NCBI GenBank assembly: GCA_036554605.1
Contig: DATBMY010000039.1
Span: 1 to 8,310 of the forward strand
Length of the DNA stretch: 8,310 nt
Direction: 5' to 3'
DNA from: DATBMY01 sp036554605
GTDB lineage: Bacteria > Acidobacteriota > Blastocatellia > UBA7656
Shown here: piece after piece, positions 1-6,293 of the stretch
How the letters are laid out: each line of letters starts with the position of its first letter
How positions within the stretch are numbered: position 1 is the stretch's first letter
The notes under the pieces: model-generated
Told to the model about the DNA's origin: nothing
The model's input: only the letters and a program-made list of their open reading frames with translations
The model's database searches: none
Position numbers and translations under genes: made by a program

Positions 1-244
1 AGCTTGAATGCGCGCCGTCGTTGTCCGTGTCCAGTAACCGCAGTTCTTGAAATGATGGAATCTCGGCCATATCGACGATGTATCGAATGCTGACCTGATC
101 GACACCGGCTTTTATATGGGCGAAGTGATTTATCGTGAAATTGCCGAGCGGGTGAGCAAGCGCCGCGCTCAGCGAGCAAAAAAATATCGCTATGATGCTT
201 GCGGCAACGAGGATTCGTTTCGAGCTTATCAGATTATTTTTCAT
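1..244 (-). CDS. N-terminus of NicO/RcnA-like nickel/cobalt transporter-type protein, partial
   Basis: An open frame starts at the ATG at 244-242 and stays open for 81 codons to the left edge, so the C-terminal part is missing. Residues 1-30 are a signal peptide: basic start, hydrophobic core around 11-23, and an Ala-Leu-Ala site before His31. The mature protein begins HPLGNFTINHFA and continues with RYIVDMAEIPSFQEL and an Asp-rich LLDTDNDG stretch. From knowledge of the family, this N-terminus is typical of the extracytoplasmic domain that precedes the membrane part in NicO/RcnA-like (often annotated nickel/cobalt or TauE/SafE-type) transporters. The start overlaps the TPR gene stop by 11 bases (234-244), which points to translational coupling. 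A GGGAAG stretch lies just upstream as a weak ribosome site. The membrane domain lies outside the window, so substrate and transport direction cannot be judged. Confidence 0.8.
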   Translation of the reverse strand, partial: MKNNLISSKRILVAASIIAIFFCSLSAALAHPLGNFTINHFAHIKAGVDQVSIRYIVDMAEIPSFQELRLLDTDNDGAHSS

Positions 245-1586
245 AAAGACTTCCCTGCCCGCCTATGTTATCGAGCGTTTGCTTTGCGATGCCGGATTGG
301 AGCAGGTCAAACGAAGGATTGATTTCAAGCGCGCGCGAAAGATGCTTCGCGGCATTTGAGCGATCACCCGCGGCGGCATAGATCATGCCGGCGTGATAAA
401 AGATTTGAGCGTCTCGCGTGCCCAGCCGCATCGCTTCTTTTATGGCCTTTATTGCCTCTTCTACCCTCCCGGTTTTCAAAAGGCACCAGGCCAGCGTGTC
501 GCAGGTATATATGTCGGAGCGCAGCGACCGCTCGCGCATGGCCGCTTCCAGCGCTTCATCGAGATCGATGCCCTGATTTGCCCGGAAGAGCGCCATCTGA
601 CGAGAGTACGTACCGGTCCCCGCCGCGCCGGCGCGCTCGATAAACTCGACAAGCTCATACTGTCGATTCGCTTCATCCTCACGGCCGGTTTTCTTATACA
701 AATCTCCAAGAGCCATGGCCGTGTCGGGAAGCGGCACGCGCTGTTGAGCGCGCTTATAGTTTTCTATCGCGGAGGTGAAATCGCCCGCGGCGATTCGCGC
801 CCTTGCCTTCGCCGCAAGAGCGATGTGGTAATCGGGGAAGACGCCTAGCGCAAGGTCGTATTCGCGCTCTGCTTCGATAATCCTGCCGGCATTCAAAAGC
901 TCATCGCCGAGGTGGACGCGACACCACGCGAGACTCTCCGGCTCACGCGGCCCGGCGGCACGGACGGCCGCGCGCATCGCTTCGATTGCGCCTTCGCCAT
1001 CGCCGTAGAGCGAGCGAAGGTAAGATACCCTCGCATAAGAAGAGACATCCGGGCGTAAAGTAAGCATTCTATCGGCTGCGATTCGCGCGTTATCATAATC
1101 GCCAAGCTCGACGAGGGCGTCGGTCAGTATGCCGAAGATAACGGGGTCGCGCGGCCTTTCGCGCTCGGCGCGGCGCGCGCTCTCCAGCGCTTCTTTAAAC
1201 CGGTGTTGTGCGAGTAGCAGTGTCGCATGAAGTATTCTGGACTCAATGTTATTCGGGTCTAATTCTAGCGAGCGATTGATGGCGCGCTCGGCCCTGGCAT
1301 TAAAGCTAAAATCCCCGGTCTCGCGGGCCTTTTGCAGACAGGCCGCGCCAAGCAGATTGTAAGCATCCGGCCTCGACGGCTCTCGCGCAATCAATAGCTC
1401 TGCCAGTTCGATCTGCTTACCGGCAACGGCCGGTTGAGCGGCGGGAGCGCGAGGAGAGGAGGCGGCTTTCGGCCGGTCATCCCACCGGCCGGGGCGGGCC
1501 GGAATCGCTCTTAGGGCGTAGATAGCAGCGCTCAGCATCGCAACCGCCGTTAAAGCTGGCAAGATAAGTTTTAGTCTCGTCCTCAT
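234..1586 (-). CDS. Membrane-anchored or secreted tetratricopeptide-repeat protein
   Basis: This 450-residue protein has an uncleaved signal anchor or signal peptide at residues 4-25 (basic start, then an Ala/Leu-rich segment). A Pro/Ala-rich linker follows (about 30-56), then a long run of TPR helix pairs. Recognisable units lie near 75-111, 118-145, 150-179, 220-251, 254-285, 292-312, 359-390 and 393-424, with typical Ala/Gly spacing and closing Pro residues (SLELDP, ALEINP). TPR arrays are protein-binding scaffolds; no catalytic motif is visible. The gene follows the DUF4331 gene after 102 bases and overlaps the start of the transporter-like gene by 11 bases, so the three are probably co-transcribed. 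Its ribosome site is weak (GGGAA upstream of the ATG at 1586). The partner is unknown. A role assembling or supporting the neighbouring envelope proteins is inference. Confidence 0.85.
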   Translation of the reverse strand: MRTRLKLILPALTAVAMLSAAIYALRAIPARPGRWDDRPKAASSPRAPAAQPAVAGKQIELAELLIAREPSRPDAYNLLGAACLQKARETGDFSFNARAERAINRSLELDPNNIESRILHATLLLAQHRFKEALESARRAERERPRDPVIFGILTDALVELGDYDNARIAADRMLTLRPDVSSYARVSYLRSLYGDGEGAIEAMRAAVRAAGPREPESLAWCRVHLGDELLNAGRIIEAEREYDLALGVFPDYHIALAAKARARIAAGDFTSAIENYKRAQQRVPLPDTAMALGDLYKKTGREDEANRQYELVEFIERAGAAGTGTYSRQMALFRANQGIDLDEALEAAMRERSLRSDIYTCDTLAWCLLKTGRVEEAIKAIKEAMRLGTRDAQIFYHAGMIYAAAGDRSNAAKHLSRALEINPSFDLLQSGIAKQTLDNIGGQGSLYEK

Positions 1587-1626
1587 AGCAGTTCCCGATA
1601 AGGAGTCAGGTCAGTACCGCATGCCT

Positions 1627-1665
1627 TAGCGGGCGGGTCTGCATGCAACTCTTACCCGCCCGCTA
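1627..1665 (-). other. Strong intergenic hairpin between the DUF4331 and TPR genes
   Basis: A perfect 12-bp inverted repeat, TAGCGGGCGGGT at 1627-1638 and its complement at 1654-1665, encloses a 15-base loop. Neither side has a T-run, so it is not a standard intrinsic terminator. It lies in the 102-base gap after the DUF4331 stop and before the TPR start. Such a hairpin could protect the 3' end of an upstream message, pause RNA polymerase, or set different levels for the two genes. The structure is seen; the role is inferred. Confidence 0.6.
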
Positions 1666-1688
1666 CCGCTTCCGGTACCGGCATAGAC

Positions 1689-3242
1689 TTAACGTTGGAC
1701 GTGATGCTCGTGCGGCCTGCCGCCCCCATTGACATTGCCCGAATGGGGCGTTGCGAGATATGGGAACCGGTCGAGATATGGAACGTCATTGCGGTCAACG
1801 CCGTCGCCAACGGTATTGTTCGGGGCCACATTGAAAGGGTTGGGCACGCCCGGAGCGGGATTGTTCGGATTGAACGGAGTGCCACCAAGCACCGCCCTGA
1901 GCGCGATGTCCGTCACGTCATCCCCCACGCGCCGCCCGTTCGGGAAGCCTGCCGGGTCGCCGCCGAGCAGGCCCAGCCGGTTCGGATTCGCGCTTGGCGC
2001 AATCGCTACATTGAGCCTCTGATACTCGTGAGGGAAACCGTTCGACAGAAAGTTCTGAAATCCGGGCACGAGCCCCGCCGGGATGCCCGTAGCAAAGATC
2101 GCTACAAGATCATTGCGCGGCGCCGCCGGAATATTGATGCTCGCGCCGCCCGAGGCGAGCACCGCCTGTATAAGTTTCGGCAGTTGCGGGTCGAGCACGA
2201 AGGGCGCGACGGAAATATCATCGACCGGCGTCGAAGAGTTGAATTCGTCCTTGAGCCCCAGCGGAATTACTACTTCATTGACCAGAGGGTTGCCTAACCG
2301 CGAGACTTGATTGAAAGGCGGCCTCACCCTTCCTCTGTTATTGACGCGCCCTCTTTCGACCGTCGACCAGACGCCGATGACGGCGTTGGGGTCGAGCGCA
2401 TTTGTTGGGACCGAGCCGTTGCGCGTCAGAACTCGTATAGGGACTTCGATGGCGATGGTATGAACATTGAACCCGGCGGTTGTGTCGGTCCCGCCGGTTG
2501 CGCCGAGTGATGCGAGGTTGAGCGTATCGAATATGCTCTCAACGTCGATGTAAAAGCCTTCATCGCGTTGCCCGGCGAATACCCTGCCGGTAACTCCCCC
2601 TCCGAAATTCAAGCTGCCGATGGCGGGACGCGCCAGCGCCTCTTCATAATTGGGGGTGGTCCTCTGCCCCATATTATCCGGCGGCACGATGAAGCCGCTC
2701 CCCAGCGTGGTGAAGTTCCCGAAGACCCCATCCCCGGAGCGAACGCCTCTCACCATCTTCACGCTGTAAGTTTGAGGCTCGTTGTAATCCGGATCGGTCA
2801 GCGACGTGATCAACGGATCGATTCCGCCGGTCCCCGATAGAGCTTCATTCGGGGCGGCCTGGCCGAGGATTATGTCCGGGTTCACGAACGTGGTGGTGAA
2901 GCGGAACTCGAATGTGATGTCCTCGAACCCGTCACCGTTATTGTCGACTTTGATGTTGTAGAAGGCTGTGTCATCGAACCTGTAGAAGTGGGGTCCGCCG
3001 GATGGTTCTTCAAAAGGAATAAAGTTAGCTATCAGCGTGACGAAGCCGTCGCGGCCGGCCTCGGTGCTGCGGAATGCGTAAACATCGGTGTTGTCGCCCG
3101 CCGGGTCAAGCTTGATCAGCGGCGCTTCCCGGTGACTCGAAGCTCGAACCGAAGTCTGGCCCGGCCCGCTGCTAAAGAGCGTGAACCCTAAGGCCAGAAG
3201 TGTGACGGCGGCCAGCGTTTTCCTGAAGTTCTTATATTGCAT
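1689..3242 (-). CDS. Secreted DUF4331-family protein
   Basis: With the ATG at 3242-3240 the product has 517 residues. A GTG nine bases upstream (3251-3249) is in frame, but it lies inside the SD sequence AAAGGTGA (3255-3248), which sits 5 bases from the ATG, so the ATG is preferred. Residues 1-34 form a signal peptide (basic start, hydrophobic 11-23), and the mature part begins with SSHREAP at about 35-41. Further marks of DUF4331 follow: DNTDVYAF (50-57), GGPHFYRFDD (82-91), an Asn/Asp-rich stretch NNGDGFEDITFEFRF, DVTDIALRAVLGG near the C-terminus and FPYLATPHSG close to the end. The tail HEHHVQR is His-rich and might bind a metal. The biochemical function of the family is not established. 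It heads a probable unit with the TPR and NicO-like genes, which makes an envelope or metal-related role possible but unproven. Confidence 0.88.
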   Translation of the reverse strand: MQYKNFRKTLAAVTLLALGFTLFSSGPGQTSVRASSHREAPLIKLDPAGDNTDVYAFRSTEAGRDGFVTLIANFIPFEEPSGGPHFYRFDDTAFYNIKVDNNGDGFEDITFEFRFTTTFVNPDIILGQAAPNEALSGTGGIDPLITSLTDPDYNEPQTYSVKMVRGVRSGDGVFGNFTTLGSGFIVPPDNMGQRTTPNYEEALARPAIGSLNFGGGVTGRVFAGQRDEGFYIDVESIFDTLNLASLGATGGTDTTAGFNVHTIAIEVPIRVLTRNGSVPTNALDPNAVIGVWSTVERGRVNNRGRVRPPFNQVSRLGNPLVNEVVIPLGLKDEFNSSTPVDDISVAPFVLDPQLPKLIQAVLASGGASINIPAAPRNDLVAIFATGIPAGLVPGFQNFLSNGFPHEYQRLNVAIAPSANPNRLGLLGGDPAGFPNGRRVGDDVTDIALRAVLGGTPFNPNNPAPGVPNPFNVAPNNTVGDGVDRNDVPYLDRFPYLATPHSGNVNGGGRPHEHHVQR

Positions 3243-3255
3243 TTCATTCACCTTT
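3240..3255 (-). promoter_or_regulatory. Ribosome binding site that decides the DUF4331 start
   Basis: On the minus strand AAAGGTGA (3255-3248) is followed by five bases and then ATG (3242-3240). The in-frame GTG at 3251-3249 falls within this SD sequence and so cannot be served by it. This favours the shorter, ATG-started protein. Confidence 0.7.
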
Positions 3256-3618
3256 GCTCATGGGTCTTTTTCAAACCCATGCGGTTGTAAATTCCAAGGC
3301 CCATAGTAGCCGTCGCGTGAGGGCTACCTATCAATAGAGTCGAGCATTAGAAATACTGGTTGTGGATTAAATGGCTTTGCGAATACGGCGATTGTGCGGA
3401 ATGAGAGTTCCTATAAAAGCTTCATCCTCCTTGCACGCCGTCCTTGCGCGCCGGAATCGAATAAGGGAAAGACTAAAGACTCCGGCGCTGCTGACTGGTA
3501 TTACGGGGCGATTGCGGGATTGGATTCTGACTCTATTTTCCGAACGCGATTTTATACGAGCCCGCTTTTGCGCAAATCCACCGGCGGATTCGCTCGCGTA
3601 TTTTTGATGAAGAGAATC
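3252..3618. other. Divergent intergenic region with two small inverted repeats and no gene
   Basis: The region separates the leftward DUF4331 gene from the rightward lipoprotein gene and must hold both promoters. Two dyads are visible near the DUF4331 side. One is CATGGGT/ACCCATG (3259-3265 and 3275-3281, 9-base spacer), which would lie in the DUF4331 5' leader. The other is ATAGTAGCC with GGCTACCTAT (3303-3311 and 3322-3331, one bulged base). Either could be a leader hairpin or an operator. No convincing sigma-70 pair was found: the minus strand has TTGATA and TACTAT, but 20 bases apart. An open frame runs through 3394-3618 ahead of the lipoprotein, but it shows no recognisable protein features. 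Confidence 0.45.
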
Positions 3619-4404
3619 ATGAAGAGAAACCTGACATTAGTAATCCTTGCGCTGTTATTGACCGCTTGCCGCGGCATTGATCCTGCCCGCGCAACTACGG
3701 ATAGGTGGCAGGAGCAGTTAACGGGTCAGGTGCGCAGCGTGCGAATAGAATCATCCAAGCTCTTTAATCAAGCTGGCGAGTGGATGGAAGGGCCGCGAGG
3801 ACTTTCGGTCATCAAGAGCTACTCTGCCGGCGGCAATCAAATAGACGAGACGCACAACGGCCCCGATGGGGCTCTGCTGGTCAAGATCACTTATAGCTAT
3901 GACGGCGATGGAAGAAAGATCGAGAAGAGTATCTTTAACCCTAAAGGGATGGCGCAAGCAAAGAGCGAGTTTATCTATGATGAACGGGGGCGATTGATTG
4001 AGATAGCTGATTATAAGAGCTCGGATGCTCTTCATAGCAGAAGCGTCTATGCCTATGATAGCGCGGGAAGAGTGTATGAATGGGTCCGGTATAACGCCCG
4101 AGGCGCAATCATAGACAGATGGATATACGTTTATGATGCAAATGGAAACCGCTCGGAGGAGACTCGTTATTACGCGGACGGCTCAATCGATACGAAACAT
4201 ATATTTACTTACGACGACAATATGCACCCGGTCGAGAAAGCAGTATTCAAAGCCGGCGGCTCGCTTGTAGAGAAACAGTTCTATGCATACGAGTTCGATC
4301 CGGCAGGCAATTGGGTTAAAAGGCTGACTTCAAAACTTACCGGCAATTCGGGCGCGTCAGAACCTTTGCCCGTCGAAGTAACCGTTAGAGAGATTACCTA
4401 CTAA
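3619..4404 (+). CDS. Lipoprotein with 26-residue YD-type repeats
   Basis: Starting at the ATG at 3619 gives 261 residues. The choice rests on an AAGAG stretch (3610-3614) at proper distance and on a compact lipoprotein signal: MKRN, a hydrophobic stretch at 5-14, then the lipobox LTAC with Cys17. An in-frame ATG at 3607 would add only four residues and has no ribosome site. Longer starts would bury the signal peptide. Arg18 follows the lipid-bearing Cys, so nothing indicates inner-membrane retention. From residue 68 to about 236 the protein is a regular repeat, with Tyr-Asp (or Tyr-Glu/Tyr-Ser) at 68, 94, 120, 146, 172, 198 and 224, followed by Gly-Arg/Asn and a second aromatic residue. This resembles RHS/YD repeats, which form beta-sheet strips, but there is no toxin domain or RHS core. 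Function is unknown; a surface or periplasmic binding scaffold is the likely class. It is a single-gene unit with its own terminator. Confidence 0.85.
   Translation: MKRNLTLVILALLLTACRGIDPARATTDRWQEQLTGQVRSVRIESSKLFNQAGEWMEGPRGLSVIKSYSAGGNQIDETHNGPDGALLVKITYSYDGDGRKIEKSIFNPKGMAQAKSEFIYDERGRLIEIADYKSSDALHSRSVYAYDSAGRVYEWVRYNARGAIIDRWIYVYDANGNRSEETRYYADGSIDTKHIFTYDDNMHPVEKAVFKAGGSLVEKQFYAYEFDPAGNWVKRLTSKLTGNSGASEPLPVEVTVREITY
3820..4326 (+). repeat. Coding 78-bp period: six to seven YD repeats of exactly 26 residues
   Basis: Within the lipoprotein the pattern aromatic-x-Tyr-Asp-x-x-Gly-Arg/Asn-x-x-Glu-x3-Tyr/Phe recurs. The key Tyr falls at residues 94, 120, 146, 172, 198 and 224, always 26 apart, with a degenerate unit at Tyr68. 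Nucleotide sequences of the units differ clearly, so this is an old protein repeat and not a recent DNA expansion. Confidence 0.85.
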
Positions 4405-4420
4405 TGCCATAATTTGGAGT

Positions 4421-4443
4421 GCTCCGACTTGTCGGAGCTTTTT
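4421..4443 (+). terminator. Intrinsic terminator of the lipoprotein gene
   Basis: GCTCCGAC (4421-4428) and GTCGGAGC (4431-4438) are perfect complements, giving a 7-bp stem with a CTTG loop. Five T residues follow (4439-4443). It lies 17 bases after the lipoprotein stop. On the minus strand there is no T-run after the stem, so it does not serve the convergent lysC gene. Confidence 0.9.
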
Positions 4444-4520
4444 CAAGCGGCCCCTTGACGCCGCACTCCAAATACATCCTGATCTCTTCAGGTCGCTTTC
4501 ATCTACATGACGCAATAGAA

Positions 4521-5918
4521 TCACGCGAACACCTCGGGGTCGGGCCTGGCAAAGAATACGTCATGAAGGCGGCGCACGACGCGGTCGACTTCCGAATTAT
4601 CAATCACAAAGGTCAAGTTTATCTCCGACGCGCCCTGGCTGATCATATTCACGTTGGTTTCATTGATGGCGCTGAATAATTGAGCGGCGACTCCTGGCGT
4701 GAATTTCAGATTGTCGCCGACTACGCACACAATCGCCTTGCCGCTATCGACCGTTACCTGGCCCACATCGTCGAGGTCGCTTTTGATCTTCTCCAGTTGC
4801 TCGGCGCTGTCGAGCGTCACCGAAACCGAAACCTCCGACGTAGTCACCACGTCGACGGAAGTCTGGTGCTGATCGAACACCTCGAATATTCTGCGCAGAA
4901 AACCGTAAGCTAGAAGCATTCGCGTCGAGGCTATGTTGATGACCGTCACATTGCGCTTGAAGGCGATCGACTTGATGGGATTCCTGGAATGTTTAGGAGT
5001 GGCCATAATCAGAGTGCCTTCGCACCGGGGGTTGTGGGTATTGAAAATGTGAACCGGTATGTCGCTCTCCACCGCCGGTAGCACGGTGCTCGGATGAAGC
5101 ACTTTCGCGCCGAAGTAGGATAGCTCGGCCGCTTCGGCAAACGAGATTATTCGTATGCGCCTCGCGCCGGGGACTATGCGGGGATCGGCCGTCATCAGCC
5201 CGTCGACATCCGTCCATATCTCGATTCGTTCGGCCCCGAGCGCCGCGCCGACAACCGCCGCCGAATAGTCCGACCCGCCCCGCCCGATGGTCGTCGTCAC
5301 GCCGTTCGGGGTCGCGCCGATGAACCCTTGAGCTACCACTACGCGATTTGATTCGATTAGCGGCAAAAGCCTCGCGCGCGCGCGCAAACGCGTCTCGCTC
5401 ATATCGGGCGCGGCGGCCGTAAAGTGATCATCGGTGATTATGAACTCGCGCGAGTCGACAAGCTCGGACGGCAAGCCGCGCGCCTTCATCGCGGCCGCGA
5501 CCAAAAGCGAGGAAAGCTGCTCGCCGAATGATGCGACGGCGTCCTGGCTGCGCGGCGTCAACTCACCCAGCGTCGCGATTGCCCGCGCGAGGTTCTCAAG
5601 CTCCGCGAAGCGCGCAGCAATCGCGCCTTCGACCTCTTCGAGCAAGCCCTTTCGTGCCGCGCCGTCAATAGCCGGCTCGATAAGCTCTCGCGCGGTCTGA
5701 AGGTGGCGCTCGGCAAGCGACCGTATGAGCGCGGCAGCTTCGTCAAAGCGGCGAGCGCCCGCCTCGCGAGCAATCTGAAGCAGCGCGTCGGTGACGCGCG
5801 CCATCGCGGAAACTATCACGACCGGCGAGCGGTCCATCCGACCGGCGACGATCTCACATGCGCGGTTGATTGCGGTCGCATCCTGTACGGACGTGCCGCC
5901 GAATTTCATGACAATCAT
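4521..5918 (-). CDS. lysC: Aspartate kinase, LysC type with tandem ACT domains
   Basis: The 465-residue protein phosphorylates L-aspartate with ATP, the first step toward lysine, methionine and threonine. The amino-acid-kinase domain (about 1-300) shows KFGGTSV (5-11), GRGGSDYSAA (211-220), WTDVDGLMTADPR (234-246) and ISFAEAAELSYFGAKVLHP (257-275). Two C-terminal ACT domains follow. The first (about 323-390) carries TSVDVVTTSEVSVSVT, the usual effector-binding stretch; the second (about 395-460) carries NVNMISQGASEINLTFVI. Length fits the monofunctional LysC class, and there is no fused homoserine dehydrogenase. The start is the ATG at 5918; an ATG four codons in is also possible, and neither has a strong ribosome site. 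It is the last gene visible after thrC and the MoaD-like gene, 76 bases from the latter, so it is probably read from the same SAM-responsive transcript. Feedback inhibition by lysine is typical of the class but is not shown here. Confidence 0.95.
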   Translation of the reverse strand: MIVMKFGGTSVQDATAINRACEIVAGRMDRSPVVIVSAMARVTDALLQIAREAGARRFDEAAALIRSLAERHLQTARELIEPAIDGAARKGLLEEVEGAIAARFAELENLARAIATLGELTPRSQDAVASFGEQLSSLLVAAAMKARGLPSELVDSREFIITDDHFTAAAPDMSETRLRARARLLPLIESNRVVVAQGFIGATPNGVTTTIGRGGSDYSAAVVGAALGAERIEIWTDVDGLMTADPRIVPGARRIRIISFAEAAELSYFGAKVLHPSTVLPAVESDIPVHIFNTHNPRCEGTLIMATPKHSRNPIKSIAFKRNVTVINIASTRMLLAYGFLRRIFEVFDQHQTSVDVVTTSEVSVSVTLDSAEQLEKIKSDLDDVGQVTVDSGKAIVCVVGDNLKFTPGVAAQLFSAINETNVNMISQGASEINLTFVIDNSEVDRVVRRLHDVFFARPDPEVFA

Positions 5919-5945
5919 GTTTTAATCAATCCCCGTTTCCTGATT

Positions 5946-5973
5946 CTCCGGTTTCGAAAATATAAACCAGGAG
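5946..5973 (-). other. Hairpin between the MoaD-like gene and lysC
   Basis: CTCCGGTTT (5946-5954) pairs with AAACCAGGAG (5964-5973), giving nine base pairs with one bulged base and a 9-base A/T-rich loop. No T-run follows on the minus strand, so it is not a clear terminator. It could stabilise or process the message, or tune lysC expression relative to the genes ahead of it. Confidence 0.4.
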
Positions 5974-5994
5974 ACCGGGTAGCGGGAACAGGAT

Positions 5995-6270
5995 TCAACC
6001 GCCGGCAATGGCGAGCAGTATCGAAAGCTCCGCGCCATCCTCGACTCTCGTTGATAGATTATCCAGAAAGCGAACGTCTTCGCCGTCAACATAGATATTT
6101 ATGAAGCGGCGCAGCCGGCCATCCTCTTCGCACAATCGACCGCGCAGACCGGGATAGCGCGCGTCCAGGCGGTTGATGATCTCTTCGATGGTGCCCGGCT
6201 CGACCTCCAGCAAATCATTGTTTTCAACATGCTTTCTAAGCGGCGTGGGTATAGTGAGCTTCAACGACAT
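5995..6270 (-). CDS. MoaD/ThiS-family ubiquitin-like sulfur carrier protein
   Basis: The ATG at 6270-6268 gives 91 residues and is preceded by the strong SD AAAGGAGA (6284-6277), six bases upstream. A longer frame would need a TTG overlapping the thrC stop and is less likely. The protein has the beta-grasp pattern: a first strand (LKLTIPTPLRKH), an acidic helix region (PGTIEEIINRLDARYPGLR), FINIYVDGEDVRFLDNL, an acidic turn (VEDGAELSIL), and the C-terminal Ala-Gly-Gly. In this family the terminal Gly is adenylated and converted to a thiocarboxylate that donates sulfur. The gene starts 23 bases after threonine synthase and precedes lysC. No molybdopterin or thiamine genes are in view, so a role in amino-acid sulfur transfer, as with CysO or HcyS, is more likely than in MoaD or ThiS proper. 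The exposed Gly-Gly end implies that no peptidase step is needed to mature it. Confidence 0.88.
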   Translation of the reverse strand: MSLKLTIPTPLRKHVENNDLLEVEPGTIEEIINRLDARYPGLRGRLCEEDGRLRRFINIYVDGEDVRFLDNLSTRVEDGAELSILLAIAGG

Positions 6271-6293
6271 AGCAGTTCTCCTTTCCTCTTCGA

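Noticed and set aside
1695..2297. 200-codon plus-strand ORF opposite the DUF4331 gene
   Set aside because: It is Arg-rich and low in hydrophobic segments, a mirror frame of a well-supported gene on the other strand.
3303..3360. Minus-strand promoter TTGATA...TACTAT for DUF4331
   Set aside because: The spacing is 20 bases, too long for a standard sigma-70 promoter, and the -10 is weak.
3394..3618. 75-residue N-terminal extension of the YD-repeat lipoprotein
   Set aside because: It would place the lipoprotein signal in the middle of the protein. The extra part shows no domain features and has no clear ribosome site.
4447..4464. Possible lysC terminator GCGGC/GCCGC
   Set aside because: Only five base pairs with an 8-base loop and no T-run on the minus strand.
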